Counted from the stretch's first letter, positions 16,551 through 24,788 are shown. The stretch is DNA of 30,087 bases from CAYUUR01 sp964510235 (GCA_964510235.1 CAZEBF010000010.1:1-30087); one strand, 5' to 3'. The notes: a model not told the origin generated them from the letters alone. Numbers and translations are program-made.

Positions 16551-17576
16551 TTACCGTAAAGAAATCACTACTTCGTCCTGCGGACCATCGTTCTTATTTG
16601 CTTGTCGAGCGATGGTAGCCACATTCAGATCATTATTCTGTGCAAGTTCCATTTTAGCAGCTTGGTTCGGTGCTGTCACGGAGTTATCAGTTGCAGCAAC
16701 CGGACTTGCCTGCGTCTGAAGTGGCTGCAGAATATGCGTGTTGCCGTAAGCGACTTGTTGGCTGGTAACAAGCGGTTGTGGCAACGGCATGGTTGGCTGC
16801 GGAGTTGTAGATGAAACTGGACTTGCAGGTACATAATTTTGTGCTGGCACTGGGGCTTGTTGAGCAACGGGCGCGGCTGGTACTGCTGGTGTTGGCGCTG
16901 GCAAGTTATCTTGCGTGAACTGCTGCACACGAATCTGATCCATCTTGTCCATGATCTGTTGTCTGTGTGCTTGATCAGAGGCAGCAACCATTTGCGTGAA
17001 CTGCTGTGCTACTGGACTATAACTGGCTAGAGGATCATTCTCTATTGGCACTTGTGCGTCAGGATTAACGGCTGGCATCAACGCGTTCATATCGAACAAA
17101 CGCTGACTGTTACTGCTGAAATAAGCAGGGTTGGCTGCGATATTTGTGTTCATTCCTTTGACTGCCCAGCCCCTGGTATCGATGGTGTTAGCCAAAGCTT
17201 TCAGACGGCTCTGTACTTCGTTTTGACTGAGGCCGTCGGTCAGTTGACGCTCAATTTTCTTTGGTACAGTGATGGTCACTAGTTCTTGCAGGCCCGATTG
17301 GTCCCAGATACGGCGACGGGGTTTTAGAATAAAGCGAATCTTGGCCAGCAGCCAGACCTCAGATGGTTGGTCACGACCGAACGGCGCAGCTAAGGTTGCA
17401 AAGAGCAAGGCTGGTGGCAAAAACGGAATCGACAACAGTGGCGATATAGGAAAAACCTGGAACATCACAAAGCCCAGCACCACTGTTATAACGGCATACA
17501 AAAACTGCCGCAGACTGAGCGGTCCAAGCAGTTTGTCCTCTGCCTCGATATCCTGAATAACCACATAGGTTGCCAT
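16551..17576 (-). CDS. prgI: PrgI family membrane protein (VirB3-like)
   Basis: 341 aa. The first 110 residues are PrgI-like: a short cytoplasmic start (MATYVVIQDIEAEDKLLGPL), two transmembrane helices (about 24-42 and 45-65), then a basic stretch (KIRFILKPRRRIWD). PrgI proteins form part of the inner-membrane base of Gram-positive type IV systems and sit next to VirB4, as here. Residues about 200-341 are an unusual Pro/Gln/Ala-rich tail, so the protein is about three times longer than typical PrgI. The start codon has no Shine-Dalgarno. A perfect TATAAT lies 7 bases upstream, suggesting a leaderless transcript. Confidence 0.85.
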   Translation of the reverse strand: MATYVVIQDIEAEDKLLGPLSLRQFLYAVITVVLGFVMFQVFPISPLLSIPFLPPALLFATLAAPFGRDQPSEVWLLAKIRFILKPRRRIWDQSGLQELVTITVPKKIERQLTDGLSQNEVQSRLKALANTIDTRGWAVKGMNTNIAANPAYFSSNSQRLFDMNALMPAVNPDAQVPIENDPLASYSPVAQQFTQMVAASDQAHRQQIMDKMDQIRVQQFTQDNLPAPTPAVPAAPVAQQAPVPAQNYVPASPVSSTTPQPTMPLPQPLVTSQQVAYGNTHILQPLQTQASPVAATDNSVTAPNQAAKMELAQNNDLNVATIARQANKNDGPQDEVVISLR

Positions 17577-17583
17577 TGCCAGT

Positions 17584-17612
17584 ATTATACAATACCGACA
17601 TCAATTTATCAG
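17584..17612 (-). promoter_or_regulatory. Candidate leaderless promoter of prgI-traC-virB4
   Basis: On the minus strand a perfect -10 TATAAT (17589-17584) is preceded after 17 bases by CTGATA (17612-17607), a 4/6 match to the -35. Transcription would start at about the A of the prgI ATG (17576). It offers an internal promoter for the ATPase part of the locus. Confidence 0.5.
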
Positions 17613-17621
17613 ATAAAACGT

Positions 17622-18761
17622 TTATGCTTCTCGACGAATGCGAGATCTGGCGTATTCTTGAGCGTACTCGGCAGTGTTTCTAAGGTTACTTGGTTTGTAC
17701 TGCTCTGCGCGAGATACGGCATATGCTCCAGCATACTGACGAGCAATCTTTCGGCTCGCACGGTTGTATAGACGCCGCTCCTTATGCTCACTCTTACGTT
17801 CTTGCGAACGCACTTTCCGTTCAAACTTAGCGTTATCTGCTCGGGACCGAGATGCCTCGTAACGTCCCATAACTCCACCAACGCGTCTGCCTCTGCGCTC
17901 TGCTGCTCTTCCGGCTTTTTCTAAACGCTTGGTGTTTTTTCGGGCCCATGGACTAACCTTGCCTTCGGGAACAACAGGTCGTTCTTTGTTTGGTGAAGTC
18001 GTCTTGTATCCTTCGTTAGTCCGGGGGAGTCCGGTTTTGCCTCGTCGCCTTTCTTGTTTTCTTCCAAGGGATTGAGAGCTTGATTCGACCGCTTCATAAG
18101 TATCTTCTGGTAGGGCATGTTTACTGCCCTCTTTTGCTATATAGTACTCATCACCGTCTGTGTCTGTATAAACCTTCGCACCATCACCTCCCAAATAAAC
18201 CACACCTGGAACACTTTCAAGCCCAGCTTCCCCACGACGTCCTTTTATTGGTACCCCAGCAGCAAGTTTAATATCTCTAATTCTCGCCTGGTGTTTGTTG
18301 ATGTGACGACCCTGTCCCTTGCCCGGTAGGCGGTCTGAAATAGGTGAAGTGTGGTACTTAACGTCCGTTAGGCCCGGCCCGCTCAGAGCAGCCCTATAGG
18401 CTGCGTCTTCGTATTTTCTCTGGGATCGTTCGTATGTAAACGGAGATCTAATCGGGCCCAAATGAGCTTTTCTTAGTGTAAGGCCCACCCCATAGATTGC
18501 AGCTGCACCTGAGTGACGAACGACTCTAGCCCGTGTAATCAAGCGATCACTAATTGCATCTCCGTATAAGCGTGCATGATTTTCCGGTACTTGATCCGGT
18601 GTTAGCGCAAGATCACTGTAGTCAACAGGCACATGGCCGGATTCTCCAGGGGTACTCGGTACTGGAGCAACCCAGCTCATTGGGACAGGAGGGCCAAGTG
18701 TCCCTACGTCCATTGGTTGCATAGGGGTGTGACCGCCGAAGTGTCTTTCATGTACTGACAT
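17622..18761 (-). CDS. Orphan arginine-rich protein of the secretion locus
   Basis: 379 aa; I do not recognise a family. No signal peptide or transmembrane helix is visible. Residues 1-65 are Pro-rich and neutral. Residues about 80-200 hold a mixed region with SPISDRLPGKGQGRHINKHQ. Residues about 190-225 form a small beta-rich patch (VVYLGGDGAKVYTDTDGDEY). From about 230 to the end it is strongly basic, dense in Arg/Lys pairs, Ser and Tyr (for example RRLYNRASRKIARQYAGAYA), and probably helical. Such a tail would bind nucleic acid or acidic lipid. It lies between the VirB6-like and PrgI genes and has its own strong promoter. ATG 18761 has AAGG only 4 bases upstream. Role unknown; a cytoplasmic accessory or DNA-binding part of the apparatus is possible. 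Confidence 0.75.
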   Translation of the reverse strand: MSVHERHFGGHTPMQPMDVGTLGPPVPMSWVAPVPSTPGESGHVPVDYSDLALTPDQVPENHARLYGDAISDRLITRARVVRHSGAAAIYGVGLTLRKAHLGPIRSPFTYERSQRKYEDAAYRAALSGPGLTDVKYHTSPISDRLPGKGQGRHINKHQARIRDIKLAAGVPIKGRRGEAGLESVPGVVYLGGDGAKVYTDTDGDEYYIAKEGSKHALPEDTYEAVESSSQSLGRKQERRRGKTGLPRTNEGYKTTSPNKERPVVPEGKVSPWARKNTKRLEKAGRAAERRGRRVGGVMGRYEASRSRADNAKFERKVRSQERKSEHKERRLYNRASRKIARQYAGAYAVSRAEQYKPSNLRNTAEYAQEYARSRIRREA

Positions 18762-18771
18762 AATACCTTAA

Positions 18772-18800
18772 ACATTAGCACATTTGTGTATATGTGTCAA
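18772..18800 (-). promoter_or_regulatory. Strong candidate promoter of the arginine-rich gene
   Basis: On the minus strand a perfect -35 TTGACA (18800-18795) and -10 TAATGT (18777-18772) are spaced exactly 17 bases apart. The expected start of transcription is only about 4 bases before the ATG at 18761, so the mRNA is nearly leaderless. Confidence 0.65.
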
Positions 18801-18832
18801 TCTTCCGTATTGCTGAAAATTGAGCTGAAATC

Positions 18833-20581
18833 TTATGCGCGGTTTGGGTTTGGTGCGTCGTAACGTCGTGAGTGTCCTGCGACATGCTGTTGTGCATTCT
18901 GTCGTCTTTCAGCGGCCGTGGCCACTCGGGTACGCTGCTCTCGAGTAGTTACAGTTGCGCCTGGCACCACAGGATCTGGTACAGTCTGTTCGTAAGCCTC
19001 TGTAACCTGCTGCAACTCTGGGTTTGAAGCTCCCATAGAGTCATAGTAGTCATTTAACCTGTCTTGATTGGCTTGTTCGCCTAAAGCATCCTGAATGGTC
19101 TGGTGGTTACCACCTTTAGCATTTGGCTCCATTGCATTGAGCTCAGCAAAGAACTCGGCAGCCCTTCCACGCCTTCCCATGTCTGCAGCGCCCGTGTCGT
19201 CAACCGCTCCAAGTTCGCCCTCGAAGTGACTAACAAAGTTTTTGAGGTTATCGCCCTTCGCGTTTGCATGTTCGTAGAGGTTTGCATTGTTCCATCGATT
19301 CCAAGCTTGCTCATGGGCAGGTGCCTCTAGATCATCCCCGCCCCTCGACAGATCGAATCGTCCTGCTGCTTTTGAGTTGTACTCAAAGTCATCAACAAGA
19401 CGCCGCTGCAGGGCTGTGTTTCCTCCGGAAAGTCGCTCAGCAGTTGCGCGCATCTCTGCGTGTGCATTTGGACCATGGAAGCCAAAGCCCATTTCTCCCA
19501 TGCGACCAAAGGCTGCCAAGCTGTTTCCCCTACTGTAGCCAATTCCTTGGGCCACCTTAACGGCTTCACGTCGTTTTGCAGTCTCTTCAGCGGAGATGCC
19601 TGCTTCATTCACCCATTCGGAGTTTGCTTGTCCGGCGCTTTCGAAGCTCAATGCCTTCATAACAGTATCGTCGTTCCACCAGGCTGCAAGTTTATCGTTC
19701 TTTTGCTTGGCGTTTTGGGCATAAAGCAGCGCGTTGGTGTCTCGAACACCAGCCGCTTTTTTACCTGGCCCCCAGCCGGTTGGTCCGGCTGCAACTCGAC
19801 CACCAGCACGGTTCAAACCACGAGAAAGCATGTTTCGTTCACTGAAGCGGGTTCCACCTTTCGTTTTATCCCAGTTCTCGGCAACTTTTTGGCCGCGGTA
19901 CTTTTTGTTGCGGTCGAAGAGACCTCGACTGCTGTTGTTGACGATGCCCGCCAGGTTACCAAAGGCACTACCCGCCAGCTGGAAGGTTTTTGGAATCAAG
20001 AAGAATGGTCCGTAGATTGCTAGCATCACCACTATAACTTTGAGGGTATTGTTGGTGTTGGTCTTGGCGGCTACGCTACCGAAGGCACGCCCGGCTGCAA
20101 ACAGTAGCAAGATTATCGGGTAAACATACAGCAGTTTAGAGAAACTCTCCCACCATATCTTCCAGACTTTTTCTGTACCCGGCAGAATCCAGGCTACCAA
20201 GGCGATTGGTGCCAGCAGTAACAAGGCGATGATAATAAGTCGACGGAGTGAAAGCAAGAAGACACCGATCAGCAAAGCCAGGATAATGGTTAGACCCAGG
20301 CTCAACAGACCAAGTGGACCGAGGAACCAGGTGGCTGCACCACCACCAACAATTAAACCAGTCCAGGTAAAGGTGGTTCCTTGCGCCATACTGTTCAGAA
20401 TGATCTCGGCGCTGAGCTGCTCGCGGCCACCAAACGGCGCATATATCAAACCTTCTACACCGTAAGCCACCAGGTTCACAATGTGAATCATTTCGGTAAA
20501 AATAAACCAAGACAGCTGAATAGCGATGATCGCAATGACCAACCGCGGCACAACTTTCTTGATTGTATAGGCGTCAAACAT
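18833..20581 (-). CDS. VirB6/TrbL-like type IV secretion channel protein
   Basis: 582 aa. It starts MFDAYTIKKVVPRLVIAI and has five to six transmembrane helices in the first 200 residues (about 11-40, 72-113, 116-134, 146-165, 180-198), including KIWWESFSKLLYVYPIILLL, the aromatic-rich segment typical of VirB6/TrbL. A cytoplasmic or exported soluble region of about 380 residues follows, rich in Asn, Ala, Arg and Gln, with no domain I recognise. I chose ATG 20581, not the longer in-frame start at 20671. It follows AGGGA by 7 bases, begins directly after the upstream stop, and the extra 30 residues would be an out-of-frame reading of the upstream gene. The N-terminal first helix that fused homologues carry is in the upstream gene. 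Confidence 0.85.
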   Translation of the reverse strand: MFDAYTIKKVVPRLVIAIIAIQLSWFIFTEMIHIVNLVAYGVEGLIYAPFGGREQLSAEIILNSMAQGTTFTWTGLIVGGGAATWFLGPLGLLSLGLTIILALLIGVFLLSLRRLIIIALLLLAPIALVAWILPGTEKVWKIWWESFSKLLYVYPIILLLFAAGRAFGSVAAKTNTNNTLKVIVVMLAIYGPFFLIPKTFQLAGSAFGNLAGIVNNSSRGLFDRNKKYRGQKVAENWDKTKGGTRFSERNMLSRGLNRAGGRVAAGPTGWGPGKKAAGVRDTNALLYAQNAKQKNDKLAAWWNDDTVMKALSFESAGQANSEWVNEAGISAEETAKRREAVKVAQGIGYSRGNSLAAFGRMGEMGFGFHGPNAHAEMRATAERLSGGNTALQRRLVDDFEYNSKAAGRFDLSRGGDDLEAPAHEQAWNRWNNANLYEHANAKGDNLKNFVSHFEGELGAVDDTGAADMGRRGRAAEFFAELNAMEPNAKGGNHQTIQDALGEQANQDRLNDYYDSMGASNPELQQVTEAYEQTVPDPVVPGATVTTREQRTRVATAAERRQNAQQHVAGHSRRYDAPNPNRA

Positions 20582-20583
20582 GG

Positions 20584-21720
20584 TTATTCCCTGCTCACCG
20601 CTTGGCCGATTATCATAACTAGTCCCACCAGAATTAATAAAAACGTCGCAACATTCTTGAAATAGGACCACACGGCTTTTAGCTCGGGTGAATCAAACTC
20701 ATTTTCACTTACTTCGAGCAGGTCGTCAACTGCATCTTGCATAGAAGCGAAGGTATCATCAACTAGGCTGATGCCAATACAGAGGATCCAACCGAAGTCA
20801 TTGTCGGTCACAGATTCGCAGGTTTCTGTGCCGTCGCCAGCTGGCCCAAAGCCACCGGCAAAAGTGACCTTAGATGCTTCTTCGCTGTTTTCGCCACTCT
20901 GAATTAGCAATTGAGGGTTGCTCCATAGAGCGTTGATATCGACATCATCAGGCACCTTTGTAATGCGCGCTAACGTGTCACAGCGCATTTCACCATCTTT
21001 TTGCCAGTCTTGCCCGACAGCAATAGTGTCGCCCGCATCTTTATCGTCGCGGTAGACGTACTCTTTACCGTCAACGGTGACTGGAGGTTTAAGGGAGTCA
21101 GCTTTTGGCCTAAAACAACGCGCAAAGGCCACAAGAGCACGACGCTCGCGTTCTTTGGCGCCGAGCTCAATATTCGATTCCGGGTCATTTGCAGCGCCGT
21201 ATGTAATGTTATCCACTGCAGTAATCAGTTCTTCAACAAGGTTTCCCTTTGGTTGCCATCGGCCATCGACACGCTCATAGTACGCTCTGATGAATGCATC
21301 TACGTCAGAATGACCGAGCATTTGCGCGGTTGTTTCTACAATCCGTTTGCGTTCAGTAGAATTGCCACAGCTCATTTTGCCGTCTTCTGGCTCAACTTCA
21401 TGCCCAACACTGCCGGTTGCATCAGTTGTCCAGATATTACCAGATCCCGCTTCATCCGGACTCATGTCCTGACGTAACCAGCGTGTACCCTCTGTATCGT
21501 CTCTCAAAATACTGGCGTAATCTCCATCGCTTGCTCCTGTTGCGCAAAACATAAACATATACGCCATAGTTCGCTGCAATTGCTTGTCTGGGGTCGCCTC
21601 TTTATCTGGACCGGTGTATGCACTAACCGGAACAACTGGCGCAAACTGTATACCGAACAACACAACTACCAGGATCGTTGCAAGAAGTTTGCGAGGTGAC
21701 TCATTCTGCGTAATCCACAT
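20584..21720 (-). CDS. Secreted, C-terminally anchored protein; detached N-terminal module of VirB6-like channel (copy 2)
   Basis: 378 aa. A signal peptide (about 12-34, LLATILVVVLFGIQFAPVVPVSAY) leads to an extracytoplasmic domain of about 280 residues. Six or so Cys occur in the mature part (for example around SCGNSTERK, ALVAFARCF and MRCDTL). A hydrophobic segment WILCIGISLVDDTFASMQ precedes the final transmembrane helix (about 355-375). It ends AVSRE two bases before the VirB6-like ATG. It is a clear paralogue of the next gene upstream, with the same signal-peptide end (VPVSAYT), the GHEVEPEDGK and ERRALVA blocks and a nearly identical tail. In other CPR bacteria this kind of segment, as I recall, is fused to the VirB6-like channel, so I read it as its exported N-terminal half. 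The start has only the weak AGGGA of the preceding gene's last codons. Confidence 0.82.
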   Translation of the reverse strand: MWITQNESPRKLLATILVVVLFGIQFAPVVPVSAYTGPDKEATPDKQLQRTMAYMFMFCATGASDGDYASILRDDTEGTRWLRQDMSPDEAGSGNIWTTDATGSVGHEVEPEDGKMSCGNSTERKRIVETTAQMLGHSDVDAFIRAYYERVDGRWQPKGNLVEELITAVDNITYGAANDPESNIELGAKERERRALVAFARCFRPKADSLKPPVTVDGKEYVYRDDKDAGDTIAVGQDWQKDGEMRCDTLARITKVPDDVDINALWSNPQLLIQSGENSEEASKVTFAGGFGPAGDGTETCESVTDNDFGWILCIGISLVDDTFASMQDAVDDLLEVSENEFDSPELKAVWSYFKNVATFLLILVGLVMIIGQAVSRE

Positions 21721-21724
21721 GGGC

Positions 21725-22900
21725 CTAATCCCTGCTCACCGCTTGACCAATTATCATCACCAGTCCGATGAGAATCAACATGAATGTTGCGACGTTCTTG
21801 AAGTAAGACCAGACAGCTTTTAGCTCTGGCGAGTCAAATTCATTCTCGCTAACATCAAGTAGTTCATCAACATACTCTTGCATTGAGGCAAAAGTGTCGT
21901 CAATAAGTGCTATACCGGCACAGAGTAGCCAAGCCATGTCATTATTGGTCTCGCTTTCACAGGTTGGTGCATTATCTCCGCCACTGACCGCCCCAAAAGC
22001 ACCACCGATCACACCCTCGCCATTAGCTCCGGCTTGTTCAGCGAGTAGCTGAGGATTTTCCCAGAGCGCATTCAGGTCGATATCATCGGTGAGAAAATCC
22101 TCAGTGTTGACGATTTTCACGAGCGTGTCACACCGCATGTAGCCATCAAACTGCCAGTCGAGTCCAAGTGCAATTTGTGTGCCACCATCTTTGCCATCAC
22201 GCCAGCGGTACTCCTTGCCGTTCTTGAATTCATACTCATTGCCATCAATCTTGAGTGGAGCACCTGTCCCGTTGCCGATCGGCGCCATACAGCGCGCAAC
22301 AGCAACAAGTGCACGTCGCTTGCGTTCGGTAGGACCAGGTAGTGTTGGCGACAGGTCATTGTCTCCGTCCTTGAACGAAGTTTCTGCCAGCTTAACCCCT
22401 ATATCCTTGAATAGTAGGTATCTATCGGGATCGTCGGGATCATATTTGATTTCCCACTTTCCATCATCTTTCTGTGTGTAATATTTCTGGACAAACTCAG
22501 TTACGCTACCTAGACCCAACAGCTTAACAGTGTTGCTCACCATGAGTAGCCGCTCTTCTTGGTTGCCACAGCCGACCTTGCCGTCGTCGGGTTCGATCTC
22601 ATGGCCGACATGAGCCGCGTCGTTCGTTGACCAGAATTTACCAGTATCTTTTACGTTCGGGTCGACTGTCTTATAGAATTTCGATTCATCAGGGACGCCA
22701 ATGACTCCACCCCATGTGCCTGGTTTATAGCCCCTATTGGCGCAGTACATGAATGCAAAACCCAGAATGCGCTGAATTTGGGTGTCTATTGGCGCTTCGT
22801 CTGGCTCGGTGTAGGCGCTAACGGGTACAGCTGGCAGCATCTGGACTGCAAGCAAAAGCACTACCAGGCCCGACGCAAAGATTCTTCGAAGTGTTTTCAT
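21725..22900 (-). CDS. Secreted, C-terminally anchored protein; VirB6-like N-terminal module (copy 1)
   Basis: 391 aa and paralogous to the gene that follows it. Signal peptide about 1-30 (RIFASGLVVLLLAVQMLPAV), then an extracytoplasmic domain with CGNQEERL, ERKRRALVAVARC and MRCDTLVKI blocks, then WLLCAGIALIDDTFASMQ and a last transmembrane helix (about 368-388) ending AVSRD. Differences from its sister include a longer insert (about 135-160) rich in Asp/Pro. It is the first gene of the minus-strand locus. ATG 22900 has no Shine-Dalgarno. TATAGA at 22918-22913, 12 bases upstream, may be its -10. Its stop is 4 bases from the next start, so the pair is likely coupled. Function is inferred from context only. 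Confidence 0.82.
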   Translation of the reverse strand: MKTLRRIFASGLVVLLLAVQMLPAVPVSAYTEPDEAPIDTQIQRILGFAFMYCANRGYKPGTWGGVIGVPDESKFYKTVDPNVKDTGKFWSTNDAAHVGHEIEPDDGKVGCGNQEERLLMVSNTVKLLGLGSVTEFVQKYYTQKDDGKWEIKYDPDDPDRYLLFKDIGVKLAETSFKDGDNDLSPTLPGPTERKRRALVAVARCMAPIGNGTGAPLKIDGNEYEFKNGKEYRWRDGKDGGTQIALGLDWQFDGYMRCDTLVKIVNTEDFLTDDIDLNALWENPQLLAEQAGANGEGVIGGAFGAVSGGDNAPTCESETNNDMAWLLCAGIALIDDTFASMQEYVDELLDVSENEFDSPELKAVWSYFKNVATFMLILIGLVMIIGQAVSRD

Positions 22901-23037
22901 AAAAAGGTTATGTCTATATCTTATACTAAATCAGGCTCATTGTATGTCACTTTGACCAAAGAGAGAATAGTCAATTTACTTTTGGATGTAGACCAGGTAT
23001 GCTGTCTCTGTAACATCTATAACCAACAAAAAGCCTA
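22901..23037. promoter_or_regulatory. Divergent promoter region between the two arms of the secretion locus
   Basis: 137 bases separate the start codons of the minus arm (22900) and the plus arm (23038). Minus-strand candidates are TATAAG (22925-22920) and TATAGA (22918-22913). Plus-strand candidates are TTGACC (22952-22957) with a weak TTTACT 17 bases on, and TATAAC (23018-23023). None forms a convincing full pair. Neither flanking gene has a Shine-Dalgarno. A shared control point is likely from the layout. Confidence 0.45.
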
Positions 23038-23562
23038 ATGGAAAACCAAAACCCGCACCAAGATCCTATCACGCCTGACTACCAGTTCATCACTGACCAG
23101 CAGTCGCCTGATGTCGCTCGTAAGCCACATGCCAAGAAGGTGTATGTGCTGTTTGGGTCAATTGTTGTGCTAATCGTGGCCGCCGGACTCAGTTTGATTT
23201 TTGGAGCCACCAACAAAAATGTCTCCACAACAAATACAACTCAGTCGCAAGCAGAGGAGACAGTACAATCGTACCTGCAGCGAATTGCAGCAGGTTCTGA
23301 TACCGAGGCATTCCAAATGATCGAACAACAGCACCGACCGTCACAGAAATTCTTTACTGATGGCACTTCGCGTCCGCTCAGAGAGCGGTACGTCCTGGAT
23401 CAATGCACCTATGCAGACAATGATAAATCAGGAAGCTCTGTGTTTACAGTCAACGCAACATGCCCTGTAAAAGACAGCACAGTGAAGTTTGTGTTCGAAT
23501 TCCGCGTTATCGCCACTGACACCCCAAGAATAGTAAGCATGAAAGCTGTGGAGAAGATATGA
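23038..23562 (+). CDS. Single-pass membrane protein, extracytoplasmic domain
   Basis: 174 aa, family not recognised. A Gln/Pro-rich N-terminal tail of about 34 residues with a basic end (RKPHAKK) precedes one transmembrane helix (about 35-56, VYVLFGSIVVLIVAAGLSLI), giving an inside-to-outside topology. The outer part (about 70-174) looks like a small alpha+beta domain of the NTF2/DUF4878 type: helix ETVQSYLQRIAAGSDTEAFQ and a Cys pair (about 122 and 142). First gene of the plus arm. There is no ribosome-binding site before ATG 23038, so it may be leaderless or have a very short leader. The stop overlaps the next start (ATGA). Confidence 0.75.
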   Translation: MENQNPHQDPITPDYQFITDQQSPDVARKPHAKKVYVLFGSIVVLIVAAGLSLIFGATNKNVSTTNTTQSQAEETVQSYLQRIAAGSDTEAFQMIEQQHRPSQKFFTDGTSRPLRERYVLDQCTYADNDKSGSSVFTVNATCPVKDSTVKFVFEFRVIATDTPRIVSMKAVEKI

Positions 23563-24425
23563 AGCGAATGACCGTAACTCTACTCGCCGGTAGCTTTCTG
23601 ATGTTGATCGGCATAGTTATAGCCACAAATAATGCTGCCGCTGCACCCGTCTGCTATAAGGCGATAGACTCTGAAAATACCGCCGGAGTAGACTGTGCGG
23701 AATTCGAAGGCTTGAATCTGATAACCGCCGAAGCGCTGTTTGGGGAGAATGCCAACGTTGGTACGCCACTTCGAACTGAACCTGGCGAAGTAATGCAGGA
23801 TGGATTCTGCTACCTTTGGGGCGAGCATGGTGTAGCCAAGTATGCCATCGATGGACCAGATTGCAAAAATCTACAATTCGTAGGTGTGGCCAATGTGTTT
23901 AAGGCTCCCACATGCTACAAATACGAAGGGCCCGCCATGAATGTTTATCAAGGCTTCGAGGTCACAAAGCTAAAGACAGTTGAATGTACTGAGATTGAAG
24001 CTGAGGCAAAGGAGCAGCTCAACCTGACAGAGCTGGGCTCAAATACGTGTTATGTACTTGGTGCGGACAACGATATTACCGTTCCACGATGCCAAACACT
24101 AGAACGAAGCATCGAAAGTGGTAACGAGGCAGCACTTAACCCTGATCGTGAAGCCGTCACCAACTGTGATAATCCACAGGAGTGTTTTGAAACCAACCCG
24201 ATCGTGCGACTCATCCTACAATTTATCAACTTCCTTAGCATAGGTATTGGCGTTGTGGTTACCATCGTTATAATAGTAGGCGGAATACAATACATGACAG
24301 CCGGACCAAACCCACAAGCAGTAAGTGCTGCCAAGAAGCGAATCACCAATGCCATATTAGCGCTGCTGGCGTACTTCTTGTTATACGCCTTCCTGCAATG
24401 GGTTGTGCCAGGAGGAATACTCTAA
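23559..24425 (+). CDS. Secreted Cys-repeat protein with C-terminal VirB2/TrbC-like pilin domain
   Basis: 288 aa. Signal peptide about 1-29 (LLAGSFLMLIGIVIATNNAAAA). The mature N-terminal part holds four repeats opening with Cys-Tyr and closing with Cys: C32/C46, C84/C102, C119/C143, C164/C178. Two further Cys lie at 203 and 209. Residues about 215-285 have two hydrophobic helices with the loop GGIQYMTAGPNPQAVSAAKK between them, the same layout as the small pilin-like proteins that follow. It begins inside the previous stop (ATGA) with GGAG about 7 bases upstream. The Cys repeats may form an exposed, disulfide-stabilised head on a pilin-like stalk (inference). Confidence 0.78.
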   Translation: MKRMTVTLLAGSFLMLIGIVIATNNAAAAPVCYKAIDSENTAGVDCAEFEGLNLITAEALFGENANVGTPLRTEPGEVMQDGFCYLWGEHGVAKYAIDGPDCKNLQFVGVANVFKAPTCYKYEGPAMNVYQGFEVTKLKTVECTEIEAEAKEQLNLTELGSNTCYVLGADNDITVPRCQTLERSIESGNEAALNPDREAVTNCDNPQECFETNPIVRLILQFINFLSIGIGVVVTIVIIVGGIQYMTAGPNPQAVSAAKKRITNAILALLAYFLLYAFLQWVVPGGIL

Positions 24426-24788
24426 ATGATGTCGGTTATTACAAACTTTGCTGCTGCTTGCCCCGCCCCGAGTACGTTTTTGAACTTCCCTACCTGGTAT
24501 CAGTATTTGTCATGTGAGAACGATCCAATGGGTCAGCCGACTCCAGTAATTGGTGACATTAACGACATTTGGGCTATTGGCCTGGCCATCATCGATATTT
24601 TGCTTCGCCTGGCTGGTATGGCGTTGGTTGGCTACATTTTGTACGGTGGCTTTCAATATATGACGAGCCAGGGTGAGGCAGACCGTACGGCCGCCGCCAA
24701 GAATATACTACTCAACGCTGTTATCGGACTTGTAATTGTTATGATTGCTGCAGGACTTGTTGGCTTTGTGGGAGGATTAATACGATGA
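24426..24788 (+). CDS. Small two-helix VirB2/TrbC-like pilin family protein
   Basis: 120 aa. A soluble N-terminal part with two Cys (C12, C30) and no classical signal peptide precedes two transmembrane helices (about 50-78 and 93-116) joined by YGGFQYMTSQGEADRTAAAK. The two-helix hairpin with a polar loop of (G)GxxYxxSxG...AK type is what VirB2/TrbC pilins show. ATG 24426 touches the previous stop (TAAATG), with GGAGGA 9 bases upstream. A second ATG at 24429 is equally possible. The stop overlaps the next start. Confidence 0.75.
   Translation: MMSVITNFAAACPAPSTFLNFPTWYQYLSCENDPMGQPTPVIGDINDIWAIGLAIIDILLRLAGMALVGYILYGGFQYMTSQGEADRTAAAKNILLNAVIGLVIVMIAAGLVGFVGGLIR

Noticed and set aside
19460..20023. 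187-codon plus-strand frame antisense to the VirB6-like gene
   Set aside because: The opposite strand encodes a recognisable channel protein, and no ribosome site is present.
20582..20671. A 30-residue upstream extension of the VirB6-like reading frame
   Set aside because: It overlaps the end of the upstream gene in another frame. The ATG at 20581 has a well-placed AGGGA and starts right after that gene's stop.
7050..23562. Possible TGA recoding as in Gracilibacteria/SR1
   Set aside because: TGA ends several genes at exact ATGA overlaps (7050, 9782, 23562) and no gene needs an internal TGA to stay open.
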